64,000 nt of DNA. Source: Aureococcus anophagefferens. Taxonomy: Eukaryota > Sar > Pelagophyceae > Pelagomonadales > Pelagomonadaceae. Shown in pieces: positions 29,417 through 40,400 of the stretch. The stretch covers positions 1,925,056 to 1,989,055 of the forward strand of contig NW_008705562.1 in the NCBI RefSeq assembly GCF_000186865.1. The letters are read 5' to 3'. Under the pieces are notes generated by a model, which searched no databases, was not told where the DNA came from, and saw only the letters and a program-made list of their open reading frames with translations. Position numbers and translations under genes: made by a program. Numbering within the stretch: position 1 is the stretch's first letter; every line of letters starts with the position of its first letter.

Positions 29417-31240
29417 ATGGCAATGGCGTTTGCACCCCTAATGCGCGCCGTCACCTTGGCCCTCCTGGCCGCCAACTGCGACGCCTTCGCGACGCCGGCG
29501 CGGCGGCCGCCGCGCCGTGCGGCCGCGACCATGGCGCTGCCCGGCCGCCTCGTCGGCCGCGCGTCGGCGCTGGCCCTGCGCGGCGGCGGCGCCGTGGGCG
29601 TCGGCGCGGCGACGGCGCTGGCGCTGCGCGGCGGCGGCGGCGCCGTGGGCGTCGGCGGCCCGCTGTCGCTCCTGCCGCCGGTGGCGACGCTCGCCGTCGC
29701 GCTGGGCACGAAGCAGGTCGCCGTCGCGTTGCTCGTGGGCATCTGGTCCGGGTGCCTGTTGCTGCACAGCCGGAACCCGGCCGTCGCCCTCCTGCGCGCC
29801 GTCGATATGCACGTGCTCGACGCCGTCGTCGACAAGGAGCACGCCACGGTCATCCTCTTCAACCTGCTGCTCGGCGGGACGATCGGCGTCGTCCAAAAGG
29901 GCGGCGGCGCGCAGGGCCTCGCGCGGAGCCTCAAGCGCTTCGCCAAGGACGCCAAGAGTTGCCTGGCGACGGCCTGCGGCCTCGCGGGCCTCATCTTCTT
30001 CGACGACTACGCGTCCATCCTCATCGTCGGCAACTCGTTCCGCCCGCTCGTGCCCGCGCTCCGCGTCTGCCGCGAGAAGTTCGCGGCGCTGCTCCACTTC
30101 GTCGCCGTGTCCGTGTCGGCGTCGTCGCCCGTGAGCTCCTGGATCGGCCAGCAGGTCGGCATGGTCTCCGCGGCGACCGCGGCCGTGCCGCCGGGCGCGA
30201 TCCCGTCCGCGTTCGTCCTCACGGTGCGCACGCTGCCCTACCGCCTCTTCCCGCTGGCGCTCCTCGCCTTCGTCGCCGCCAACGTCGCGTCGGACCGCGA
30301 CTTCGGCCCCATGCGCGACGCCGTGGCGCGGAACGAGGCCGCGCCCGCGCCGGGCGCGGCGGCGGCGCCGGACGGCGGCGCGGCGCCGGACGCGGGCGCG
30401 CTCGAGCCCGCGCCGGGCACGCCCCTGCGGGCGCTCAACGCCTTGGTGCCCTTTGGCACCATCGTCGCGGCGACGCTCGGCGGCATGGTCCTCGACGGCC
30501 GCGCCGCGCTCCGCGCGGCGGACCCGGCGGCGCCCGCGGGCGTTCTGGCGGCGCTGAGCGCGGGCGACAGCGTGCTCGCGCTGCTCTGGGGGTCGCTGCT
30601 CGGCGCGACGTCGTCCGTGGGTTTACTGTTGGCCCAGAAGATCCTCTCGCTCGACGTCGCCGTCGCGACGTTCATCGAGGGCATGAAGGACGTCGTCGAG
30701 CCCGTCATCGTGCTCGCGCTCGCGTGGGCGCTGGGCGGCATCATCGGCGCCGCGGGCACGGCGGACTTCATCGCCGGGGCGCTCCTCGCCGGCGGGTTGC
30801 CGGCCTGGGCCCTGCCCGCGTCGAGCAGCCTCCTCGCGTACGTGATCTCGTTCGCGACGGGCTCGTCCTTCGGCACGATGGGCATCCTCTTCCCGCTCAT
30901 CGGCCCCCTGGCCTGGCGCCTCGGCGGCGGCGACGTGGCCATGCTCACGCACTGCTTCGGCGCGCTCCTCGGCGGCAGCCTCTTCGGCAACGTCTTCTCG
31001 CCGATCGCCGACACGACGATCCTCACGCAGCTCGCGACGCGCGTGCCCCTCGCGGACCACGTCAAGACCGCGGGGCCCTACGCGCTCCTCGTGGGGGCGC
31101 TCTGCGTCGTGCTCGGCGACGTGCCCGTGGGCCTCGGGCTCTTCGGGCCCCTGCCCGCGCTCGCGCTCATCGTCGCCGCGCAGACCGCCGTGCTCGCGGC
31201 CGTCGGGCGCAAGCCGCCGAGCGCGGGCAAGGGCAAGTAG
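29417..31240 (+). CDS. NhaC-type Na+/H+ antiporter, probably plastid-targeted
   Basis: One exon of 607 codons with 11-12 hydrophobic segments. The motif FFDDYASILIVGNSFRPL (about residues 194-211), the following RVCREKFAALLHFVAVSVSA and SSWIGQQVGM match the NhaC/YheL antiporter core, and a second half-domain has SFGTMGILFPLIGPL and GSLFGNVFSPIADTTIL. The N-terminal 45 residues have a hydrophobic stretch followed by CDAFATPARRPPRR, a bipartite plastid signal with an A-F cleavage site, then ALRGGG repeats. In a plastid envelope it would exchange Na+ for H+. It follows the superoxide-reductase-like gene by 94 bases on the same strand. Confidence 0.82.
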   Translation: MAMAFAPLMRAVTLALLAANCDAFATPARRPPRRAAATMALPGRLVGRASALALRGGGAVGVGAATALALRGGGGAVGVGGPLSLLPPVATLAVALGTKQVAVALLVGIWSGCLLLHSRNPAVALLRAVDMHVLDAVVDKEHATVILFNLLLGGTIGVVQKGGGAQGLARSLKRFAKDAKSCLATACGLAGLIFFDDYASILIVGNSFRPLVPALRVCREKFAALLHFVAVSVSASSPVSSWIGQQVGMVSAATAAVPPGAIPSAFVLTVRTLPYRLFPLALLAFVAANVASDRDFGPMRDAVARNEAAPAPGAAAAPDGGAAPDAGALEPAPGTPLRALNALVPFGTIVAATLGGMVLDGRAALRAADPAAPAGVLAALSAGDSVLALLWGSLLGATSSVGLLLAQKILSLDVAVATFIEGMKDVVEPVIVLALAWALGGIIGAAGTADFIAGALLAGGLPAWALPASSSLLAYVISFATGSSFGTMGILFPLIGPLAWRLGGGDVAMLTHCFGALLGGSLFGNVFSPIADTTILTQLATRVPLADHVKTAGPYALLVGALCVVLGDVPVGLGLFGPLPALALIVAAQTAVLAAVGRKPPSAGKGK

Positions 31241-31401
31241 GAGGCGCGTGCGCCACGCGAGATTTAAGCGTCAAGATGAGACTAGTTCTACTAGTGGTAG
31301 TCAAGTTCAGTCTGGACCCCTTGGAACTAGTAGTAGCCCGCGGTACCACCTCGAGCGCAGCGGAACGCCCCGACATATAGATGAACAACAAACAACACAG
31401 G

Positions 31402-34400
31402 TTACCCGGGGTCGTGGTGGACGCGGACGCGGTGGATCGCGCCGCGCGCGGTCGCCGCGGCGAACGTGAGCCGGTCCGCGGGCGACGGCGCGACGCAGGT
31501 GACGTCGCCGCCGGCGTCGTAGCGCGAGAGCACGCGGCCGCTGGACGTCTCGAGGTACTGGACGTCGGAGCCGCGCGCGACGAGCACGCGGCCGGCGTCG
31601 CGGACGAACGCCGCCGCGGCGGCGCGCCCGTCCCCCCGGAAGGACCGCTCCACGGCGCCGGTGTCGCGGCCCCAGACCTTGACCGTGCCGTCGGCGCTCG
31701 CGGACAGGATCTTCAGCCCGTCACGAGAGAAGGAGCAGCACGTCAGCGGCAGCGCGTGGCCGTCGATCGTCTTCTCGTAGTCGGAAGGATCGAGGCGCCG
31801 CGCGTCGTAGAGCACGAGCAGCGCCCCGGACTCCGCGTCCCAGAGCCGCAGCGTGCGGTCGCGGGACCCGGAGAGCACGCGCATCCCGTGGCGCGGGAAC
31901 GCGAGGCACGTCACGTCGTCCGAGTGGCCGTCGTCGTCGAGCGGCGTCCCCCGGATCAGCACCGCCGCCTCGCCCGACGTCGACCGCCAGAGCCGCACGG
32001 TCTTGTCGGCGCCGCCCGTCGCGACGAGGCGCCCGTCGCCGGAGAACGCGACGGCCCAGAGCGGCCGGGAGTGGCCCTCGAGGACCCGGAGCCGCTCCCC
32101 GTCGTCCGCGGACCAGACCGCCGCGGTCCGGTCGCGGCTCGCCGTCGCCACCCGCGACCCGTCCAAACTCACGGCGCAACAGGTCACGCGGTCGACGTGG
32201 CCCCGGAGCGTCGCGACGAGGTGGCCGTCCGCGGACCGCCAGACGCGCGCGGTCCGGTCGTCCGACGCCGTCGCCAGCAGCCGGCCGTCGCCGCTGTAGC
32301 CCAGGGCCCGCACGGCGCGCGCGTGGCCCCGGGCCGACTCGAGCCCCGCGTCGGCGTCGGCCTCGCCCGATCGCAGCGCGTCGTGGAGCGACGCCGCGGC
32401 CGCGTGCTCCGCGAGCGCCGCGACGACCTTCCGGCGGCGGCCGTCCAGCTTCCGCGCGACGCGGCCCGTCGACCTAGGGAGAGCCATCGTGTCGCGTCGT
32501 GGGGGAAAAAAAAAACGGGACCCCGGAGGCGCGTGCGGGTCCCAGACGCGCGCGTCGCGGTCGCGGCCGCCCGAGACGACGTTCTCCGCGTGGTCGCTGA
32601 AGGACACGCAGCGCACGGCCGCGCCGCCGTGGCCGCGCCAGCGTTTCAGGAACACGGGCTTCGTCGCGTCCCAGACGCGCGCGCAGCCGTCGTGGCAGGC
32701 CGTCGCGACGCGCGCGCCGTCGGCGGACACGTCGACGGACGCGACGCGGTCGGCGTGGCCCGTGAACGTGAGGAGGAGCTCGCCCGAGGCCGCGTCCCAG
32801 AGGCGGCCCGTGCCGTCGTGGCTCGCCGTCGCGAGCCGCGCGTCGTCGCCGGAGAAGGCCGCGGCGACGACGTTCTCCGCGTGGCCGACGAGCGTCGTCC
32901 GGCGCCGGTCGAGCGCGCGGCCGGCGTCGAGGGCCGCGTCCCAGAGGACCGGCGACCGGCCCGCGGCCGTGACGATCGTCGCGCCGTCGTGGGAGAAGAC
33001 AATCGCGTCGACGGCGCGGTCGTGCTCGAGGACGAAGCGGATCGCGCCCTTGGTCGCGTCGAGGCACCGCGCCTTTCCGTCGGCGCAGGCGACGCAGAGC
33101 GCGGACCCGTCGGGCGAGAACGCCAACCTTCGGAAGGAGTAGACGTGGTTGTCGAGGCTGCGGATCGCCTCGACGACGGGCGTCGCGGCCCTGGGGCCGA
33201 GCTTGCGGTACGCGGCGCGCACGGGGAAGAGGAGCACGTTGCCCTCGGCGCCGCACGTCGCCGCGTGGGCCCCGGCCGCGTCCAGGGCGACGCAGGACAC
33301 GGCGTCCTGGTGGCCCCGGAACTGGACGAGGGCCCGGCCGTCGGCCGCGTCCCAGAGGCGCGCCGTGCGGTCCGCGGACGCCGTCGCGAGGCGCGCGCCG
33401 GGGCGGTCGTACGTGACCCACGCGACGCGGCCCTTGTGGCCCCGGAGCGCGAACGCGAGGCGCCCCGTCGACACGTCGTGGACCTCGGCGTCCGTCGGCC
33501 CGCCGGCGGTGGCGACGCGGCGCCGGTCCCGAGAGAAGGCGACGCAGGTGAGCGCGGCGCCCGCGCGGACCGCGCGCTCGAGTCGCGTCCGCGCGGCGCT
33601 CCAGAGCCGGACGTCGCCGTCGGCGGACCCCGTGACGACGTAGGCCGACCGGCTGAAGTCGCAGGACGTCACGGCGCCACCGTGGCCGCAGAGCGCCTGC
33701 TGGAGGACGCCGTTCGTCGCGTCGAAGATGAGCGCGCGGCCGTCGGCGCCGCCCGTCGCGACGCGCGCCGCGTCCCGCGAGAACGCGACCGCGAGCACCG
33801 CGGCCGCGTGGTAGATGCAGAAGAGGTAGCGCCCGCTCGCCGCGTCCCAAAGGCGCGCCGTCTCGTCGAGGGACGCCGTCGCGACGCGCAGGTCGTCGCG
33901 AGAGAGCGCGACGTCGCTCACCGAGGCCGCGTGGCCCTCGAACGTCGCGACGAGCGCGCCCCGGCGCGCGGCCCAGAGCCGCGCGGAGCGGTCCTCGCTG
34001 CAGGAGACGACGTAGGTGTCGTCGCGGGAGAAAGAGACGGACGTGACGGGCAGCCGCGTCGCCCGGCCCGCGGCGTCGCGCGCGTGGATGTCGAGGACGT
34101 GCTCGACGGCGCCCGTGTCGACGTAGTAGACCGTGACGACGTCCGTGCCGACGGCGACGCGCCGGAAGTCGCGGTTCTCGGCGCCGAGGGCCACGGCCGT
34201 CACGGGCGCGCCCCCGGCCGCGCCGAAGCACCGGCCGGCCGCGCCCGTCGCCGCGTCCCAGAGCCGCGCGACGCCGTCGGCGCCGCCCGTCGCGACGTGG
34301 CCGCCGTCCGCGCCGTAGCAGCAGCAGAGCACGGCCCCGCCGTGGGCCAGCGCCGGGCATGGTACGTCGAAGCGCTGGCCCGGCGGCACGTCCGGCGGGA

Positions 34401-37400
34401 CCGCGACCGTCGCCGCGACGCCGTCCGGGCGGACGCACGCGACGGCGTCGCCGGCCTCGGCGCCCGGCGGCGCGCGCGCCGAGGCGACGCAGGCGCCGTA
34501 GGCCTCGAGGGCGAACATGGTCTCGGACGTCAGGGGGTGGTGCACGAGCGCGCGGCCGTCGGCGCCGCCGGACGCGACGCGCGGCGCGTCCTCGGAGAAC
34601 GCGCAAAAGTAGACGTTGCCCGCGTGGCCCCGCAGGTCGCGCTCGAGGGCCCCCGTCGCCGCGCACCAGACCTTGACCGTCTCGTCGCGCGACGACGTCG
34701 CCACGTGGGCCGCGTTGTGGTGGCTGAAGGCGCAGCACAGCAGGCCGCTGCCGTGGCCGCGGAGGACGAAGCGGACCTCCGCGGTCGCGACGTCCCAGAT
34801 CTTCGCGACGCCGTCGTCGCCGCCGGACGCGCATTTGCCGTCGACGCTCAGGCAGCAGCAGGTCACGGCGCCGCCGTGGGCCCGGAGCGCCGCCGAGACG
34901 CTCGCGCCGTCCGCGGCGGACCAGAAGCGGAGCGCGCGGTCGCGGCCGCCCGTCGCGACCGTCGCGCCGTCGACGCTCGACGACAGCGCGCAGGCGGCGC
35001 CCCGGTGCGCGGCGACGCGGAGGCGCGGGGCGCCGTCGGCCGCGCCCCAGAGCGCGACGGCCCCGTCGTCGCCGCCGGAGAGGAGCAGCGCCCCGGTCCG
35101 GTCGAACGCGACGGCGCGGACCGCTCTCTCGTGGGCCTCGGCGCTCCAGGCCAGCGCGCCCGTCGCCCCCGCGAAGACGCGCACGCGCTTGTCGACGCAG
35201 CCCGTCGCCAGGCGCGCGGCCGGGCCGACGGGCGGCAGCGCGACGCAGGTGACGGCCCCGCCGTGCGCGCGCGCGACGGAGACGAGCTTGCCGTCGACGG
35301 CGCCGAAGAGCCGCGCGCAGCCGTCGCTGCCCGCCGTCGCGACCCAGGCGCCGTCGTGGGAATATGCCACGCAGGTCACGTCCTTGGCGTGGCCTCCGAG
35401 GCGCGTCTCGACCTCCGCGACGACGGGCCGGAGGTCCTTGCGCGCGTCGCGGTGCGCGGACTTGGCGAGCGCGCGGCGCTCCGGGTCGCGGCTGAAGGCG
35501 ACGCAGGTGAGCTCTCGCGCGTGGCCCCGCAGGAGCGCGTAGAGCGTGCCGTGGGCGCCGTCCCAGACGCCGCAGGTGCCGTCGAAGCTCGCCGTCGCGA
35601 CGAGCTCGCCGTCGGACGAGAACGCGACGCCGGAGACGTCCCGGGCGTGGCCGTGGAGGGCGAGCTTGAATCTGCCGTCCGAGGCGTCGTGGATGCGCGC
35701 GGACCTGTCCGCCGACGCCGTCGCGAGCCACTTGTTGTCCGGCGTGAACGCGACCGCGGTCACAGCGCCGTCGTGGCCGCCGTGCGCGCGGATCGCGGCG
35801 CCGCCGCCGGCGTCCCAGAGCACGGCCGTGCGGTCCTCGGAGCCCGTGAGGATGGCGCGGCCGTCGCGGGCGAAGGCGACGCAGGTGCCCGCGCGGCGGT
35901 GGCCCGAGAGCTTGCGCGCGAGCTTTCCCGTCGCCGCGTCCCAGACGCGGACGCCGTTGTCCCGGCTCACGGTCACGACGAGGGACCCGTCTCTTGAGAA
36001 GTCGCAACCCGTGACCTCCTTGGCGTGGCCCCGGAGCACGGCGAGGGGCTTCCGCGGCGCCGCGTGGCCCCCGAGGCGGAGGAGCGGCGCGGGCGCCGCC
36101 GCGGCGGCGCCGGCCGGCGGCGCGTCGACGAGCGTGTCCCAGACCCGCGCGGTCCTGTCGTCCGACGCCGTGGCGACCTTGGTGCCCGCGCGGTTGAAGC
36201 GGCAGCAGGTCACGGCGGCGCCGTGGCCCCGGAGCACGCCGTCGCACCTGGGCAGCAAAAGGGTGCGAAATTCCCAACTTCAAAGGCTCCTATCTCGGTC
36301 GTTTTCCGCTCGTTTCGGCTGATTTTTGGACGAGCGATCATCTCTCGGAGCGCTCTCGAAGCGCGGGTGCTGTTTTCGAAACGCGCGCGCGCGGCACACT
36401 CACGTTGAAGCGACGTTGAATCACCCTGTTGCTGCCCTGCGTCGCACGCGCCCGCGGCGACGTCCCAGAGGCGGCACGTCGCGTCGGCCGACGCGGTCGC
36501 GAGGCGCCGCCCGGAGCCGTCGAAGGCGACGCTCAGCACGTAGTTCGTGTGGCCCTTGAGCTTGTGGACGCACTTGAAGGAGCCCGCGTCGTAGAGCCGC
36601 GCGGTGTTGTCGCGCGAGCCCGTCGCGACGCGCGCGCCGCCGTGCGCCGCGGCGGCCGCGGCCTCGACGAGGCCCCGGCCCTCGACTAAAATCTTCCTCG
36701 CCGTGCCCGTCCAGGCGTCCCAGATGCGCACGCTCCCGTCCTGGCCGCCCGTCGCCACGCGGCGCGCGTCGCCGTCGAACGCGACGCCGCGGACCGCGCC
36801 CGCGTGGCCGAGGAGCGTCGTCCGCAGGGCGCCCGTCGCCGCGTCCCAGACGCGCGCGCCGCCGTCGGCGCCGCCCGTCGCGACGGCGCCGCCGTCCTTG
36901 GAGAAGGCGCAGCAGAGCACGCTATTGGATCGATCCTCGAGCGCGAGCCGCAGGTCGCCCGTCGCCGCGTCGTGGAGCCTAACGGGGTGACGCGACGTCG
37001 CTTCATTCCGCGCGCGCGCGTTCCAAAGAAATCGCCCACGCGTCGAGAGCGCTCCGAGGGATGATCGCTCGTCCAAGAATCGGCCGAAACGAGTGGAAAC
37101 CGGCCGAGCTCGGAGCCGTTGAAGTTGGGCGCGTCGCGCCCTTTCGTTCCCGCGCCGCGCGGCGCCGGCCCAGGTCCGCGGGCTTCGCCCGGGCCCGCTT
37201 GTCGACGCCCCGGAGCGTGCCCGACGCCGCGTGCCACTTGAGCGCCTTGCCGTCGGCCGTGGACCGCGTGTAGACCTCGCCGCCGTCGCGCGAGAAGCGG
37301 AGGCAGTCGACGGGCCGACCGTGGCCCGCGTGGCCCCGGCCGCCCTGGCCGTCGAGCACGGCCTCGAGGGCGCCCGTCGCCGCCGTCCAGAGCTTCGCCG

Positions 37401-40400
37401 CGCCGTCGCCGCCGCCGGAGAGCACGCGGCGGCCGTCGGGCGAGAAGGCGACCGCGTAGCACGCGCGGCCGCCGTGCGCCTGTGCCGGAAACAACCGGTG
37501 GAACGCCCCGTCCAGCAAAAACTTCAAACCTCTCGAGCTCGGTCACATCGAAGTCGTTTTGGCTGATTTTTGGACGGATCGTGTTCTCTCGGCGAGTTCC
37601 TTTGAGAGAGTGAAAAAACGATTTCAAAACTGTGCGAACACATGCATATTGAAGTCGTGTTGAATATGTTTGTTTCCCGCCCGGCCGCGCGCCTGCTCGA
37701 CGGCCGCGAGGCACGGGTCCGCGTCCTCGGGCTTGTCGACGCGCTCGAGGACGCAGTTCGCCTCCGCCGCCGGCGGCTTGGCGTCGCGGAGCCGCGCGAA
37801 GGCGCGGAAGACGTGGGAGCCGTCGGGCGCGTTCGCCGCGAGCGCGTAGACGCGCGCGGGCTCGCCGCGGATCTCGTCCGCGTGCCGCAGGAGCCAGCGC
37901 TTGACCTCGCGCAGCGCGGCCGAGTCCCAGCCGTGGTCCGCGAGGGCCGCCAGCTCGCGGACGAGGGCGGGCACGCGGCCGTGCTTCGCGGACGCGCAGA
38001 GGAAGCGCAGGCTGCCCAGGACGCGCTCGCCGCGCGCGACGTCGTCCGGCGCGGCGCGCCGCGCGCGGCGCGCGTGCGCCGCGAAGTGGCGGAGCGCGTA
38101 GCGCACGAGGTCGTCCTCGGCCTCGATGGCGTCGCGGCCGCCCCGGAGGACCTCGCCCTCGTCCAACAGCGGGCCGAGCAGCGTCGCCGCGTAGTCCGCG
38201 AGCCTCGCGTCCGCGGCGGCCTGGGCAGGAAAAGAGTGATTCAACGTCGCTTCAACATGAGTGTTCCGCGCGCGCGCGTTCTCAAAAAAAGCATCCACGC
38301 TTCGAGACCGTTCCAAGAGATGATCGATCGTCCAAAGATCAGCCGAAACGAGTGGAAAACGGCCGAGAGAGGAGCCTTTGAAGTTGGGAATTTCGCTCTC
38401 TTTTCCTGCCCTGGCGGCGGCGACCGCGTCCGCGTCGAGCGTGAAGTCGTGGCGGCCCTCGGGCCAGGTCAAAAAGTCGACGACGGCGGCGTGGCGCGCG
38501 ACGAAGCGGCCCCGGGCCACGGGGAAGAGGCGCGCGAGGGCGCGCGTCGCGCGCTGGAGGTCCCGGGGCTTGAGCCGCAGCGCGCCCGCGGCCTGTGTGG
38601 AAATCAACCAGTGAGCTGGGACGTCGGGGCCAAACTTCAGAAATCTCTAGCTCGGTCAAATCGAAGTCGATTCGGCTGGTTTTTGAACGAATCGATCGCT
38701 CTCGTCGAGGCCTCGAAGCAGAGCCGAAGCGCTTGTGTCGAAATTTTCGACTACGCGCACATTGAAGTCGGGTTGAAGATTTGATTTCCACACCGCCCGC
38801 GGCGAGCTCGACGGGCAGCGGCTCGCGCGCGGCGACGACGGCGGCGACGACGGGCCGCGCGCGCGCCCAGGACCCCGGCTCCGCGAAGGCCTCCCGGAAG
38901 CAGGCGAGGAGCATGGCGTCCAAGCCCTCGGGCAGCTCGAGGAGCGCCGCGTGGGTCAGCGCGCCGCGCGTCGCCGCGTCTGTCCCGTCGTCGCGCCGCG
39001 CGTCGTCGGCCGCGGCCGCGGCGTCGCTCGCGGCGTCGAGCCGCTCCGACAGGAGGCCCGCCCAGGCCATGGACCTACCACGCACGTCGGTCGCGACGGT
39101 TCATCGTGTTCCCACCCGGAATCTCTCGAAACTCGTCGCGGCCGCGGGACGCTGCCATGGACCCCATGGACAGGGACACGAGCGTGTCGACGGCGACGTC
39201 CTCCTCGGAGTTGGACAGTCGTCCGACGACGCGGCGCTCGGCCGCGTGCGCGCGCGCGCGGATCGGGAACCGCGCGTCCGCGCCTGTCGTCCCCGGCGTC
39301 CGTCGGAGCGCCGTCGAGGGGTTCGGACCGGAGCCCTTCGAGCACGCGACGAGCGCGGACGGCTCGTCCAAAGATCGGCCCCATCGACGTCGATGTTCGG
39401 AAGTCCGGCCCCGACGTCCCGGCTCGCCGGCGCGATGCCCGCGCGGGCCCGCGCCGCGCCGCGCGAGGTCCCGGAGCTCGGCGAAGATGGCCGCGCCCTC
39501 GTCGAGGCGCCAGGCCTCGAGGGCGAGCACGACCTCGGCGTTGTGGTGGCGCCCGTCGCCCAGGGGCACGCGCACGACGCAGCGGACGTCGCGGTTCCCG
39601 CACGGCGTCGGCCGCCGCGCGCGGTTCTCGAGCGACGCGAGCCGCAGGCCCGCGGCCTGCGTGGAAATCAAATCTTCAACCCGACTTCAATGTGCGCGTA
39701 TGCGACCGTTTCGACGCAAGCTCTTCGGCTCTGCTTCGAGAACTCGACGAGAGCAATCGATCCGTCCAAAAATCAGCCGAATCGACTTCGATTTGGCCGA
39801 GATAGAGAGGTTTGAAGTTTTGCTGGACGCGTCCATTCCACTGGTTGATTTGCACACAGCCCGCGGCCCGCTCCAGCGCCGGCGCGTCCATGAGCTCGTC
39901 GAGCGCGGCCCGGAGGCCCGCGCAGGTGCCGTAGACGAGCGTGAGCCGCGCGAGGTCCGTGAGCCGCGACGCGTCGCCGTCGTAGTCGTACGTCGCCTTG
40001 GCCTCCGCGGCGCCGCGGTCCTTGACCTGCGCGGGCGATTCGACGTCGCTTCACCGCGCGGGTGCCGCGCGCGCGCGTTCCTAGAAAAGGCGTCCGCGCG
40101 TCGAGAACGCGGCGGGAGACGATCGCTCGTCCGAACATGGGCCGAAACGCGCGGAGCGCGGCCGAGGGGGACGTCGGGCGCGTCGCGCGCGTTCGCCGCG
40201 CGGTCGTCGACGCCCGGGCTCAGCGCGCGGGCGACGCCCGGGAGCCGCGGGCGCGCGGCCCGCCGAAAAGGCCCGTCGATCTCCCAGTCCGCGGCGGCGA
40301 GGCGCTCGAGGAACGCCTGGGCCTCGCGCGCGTCCTCGTAGAGCGCCTCGAGGCTCGCCCGGCCCCGCGCCTGGGCAGACAAGGGTGCGAAATTCGCAAC

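Noticed and set aside
31270..31360. Cluster of SpeI-, KpnI- and XhoI-like sites resembling a cloning polylinker
   Set aside because: The order and spacing do not match a known polylinker as a contiguous block, and the flanks are ordinary 3' regions. Vector contamination is unlikely; ACTAGT repeats explain the look.
31381..35997. Very long plus-strand open frame (about 1,500 codons) opposite the WD40 exon
   Set aside because: It is the antisense shadow of a GC-rich coding exon with repeated codon patterns. Its translation is Arg/Ala/Gly/Val-rich without domains, while the minus strand gives clear WD40 repeats.
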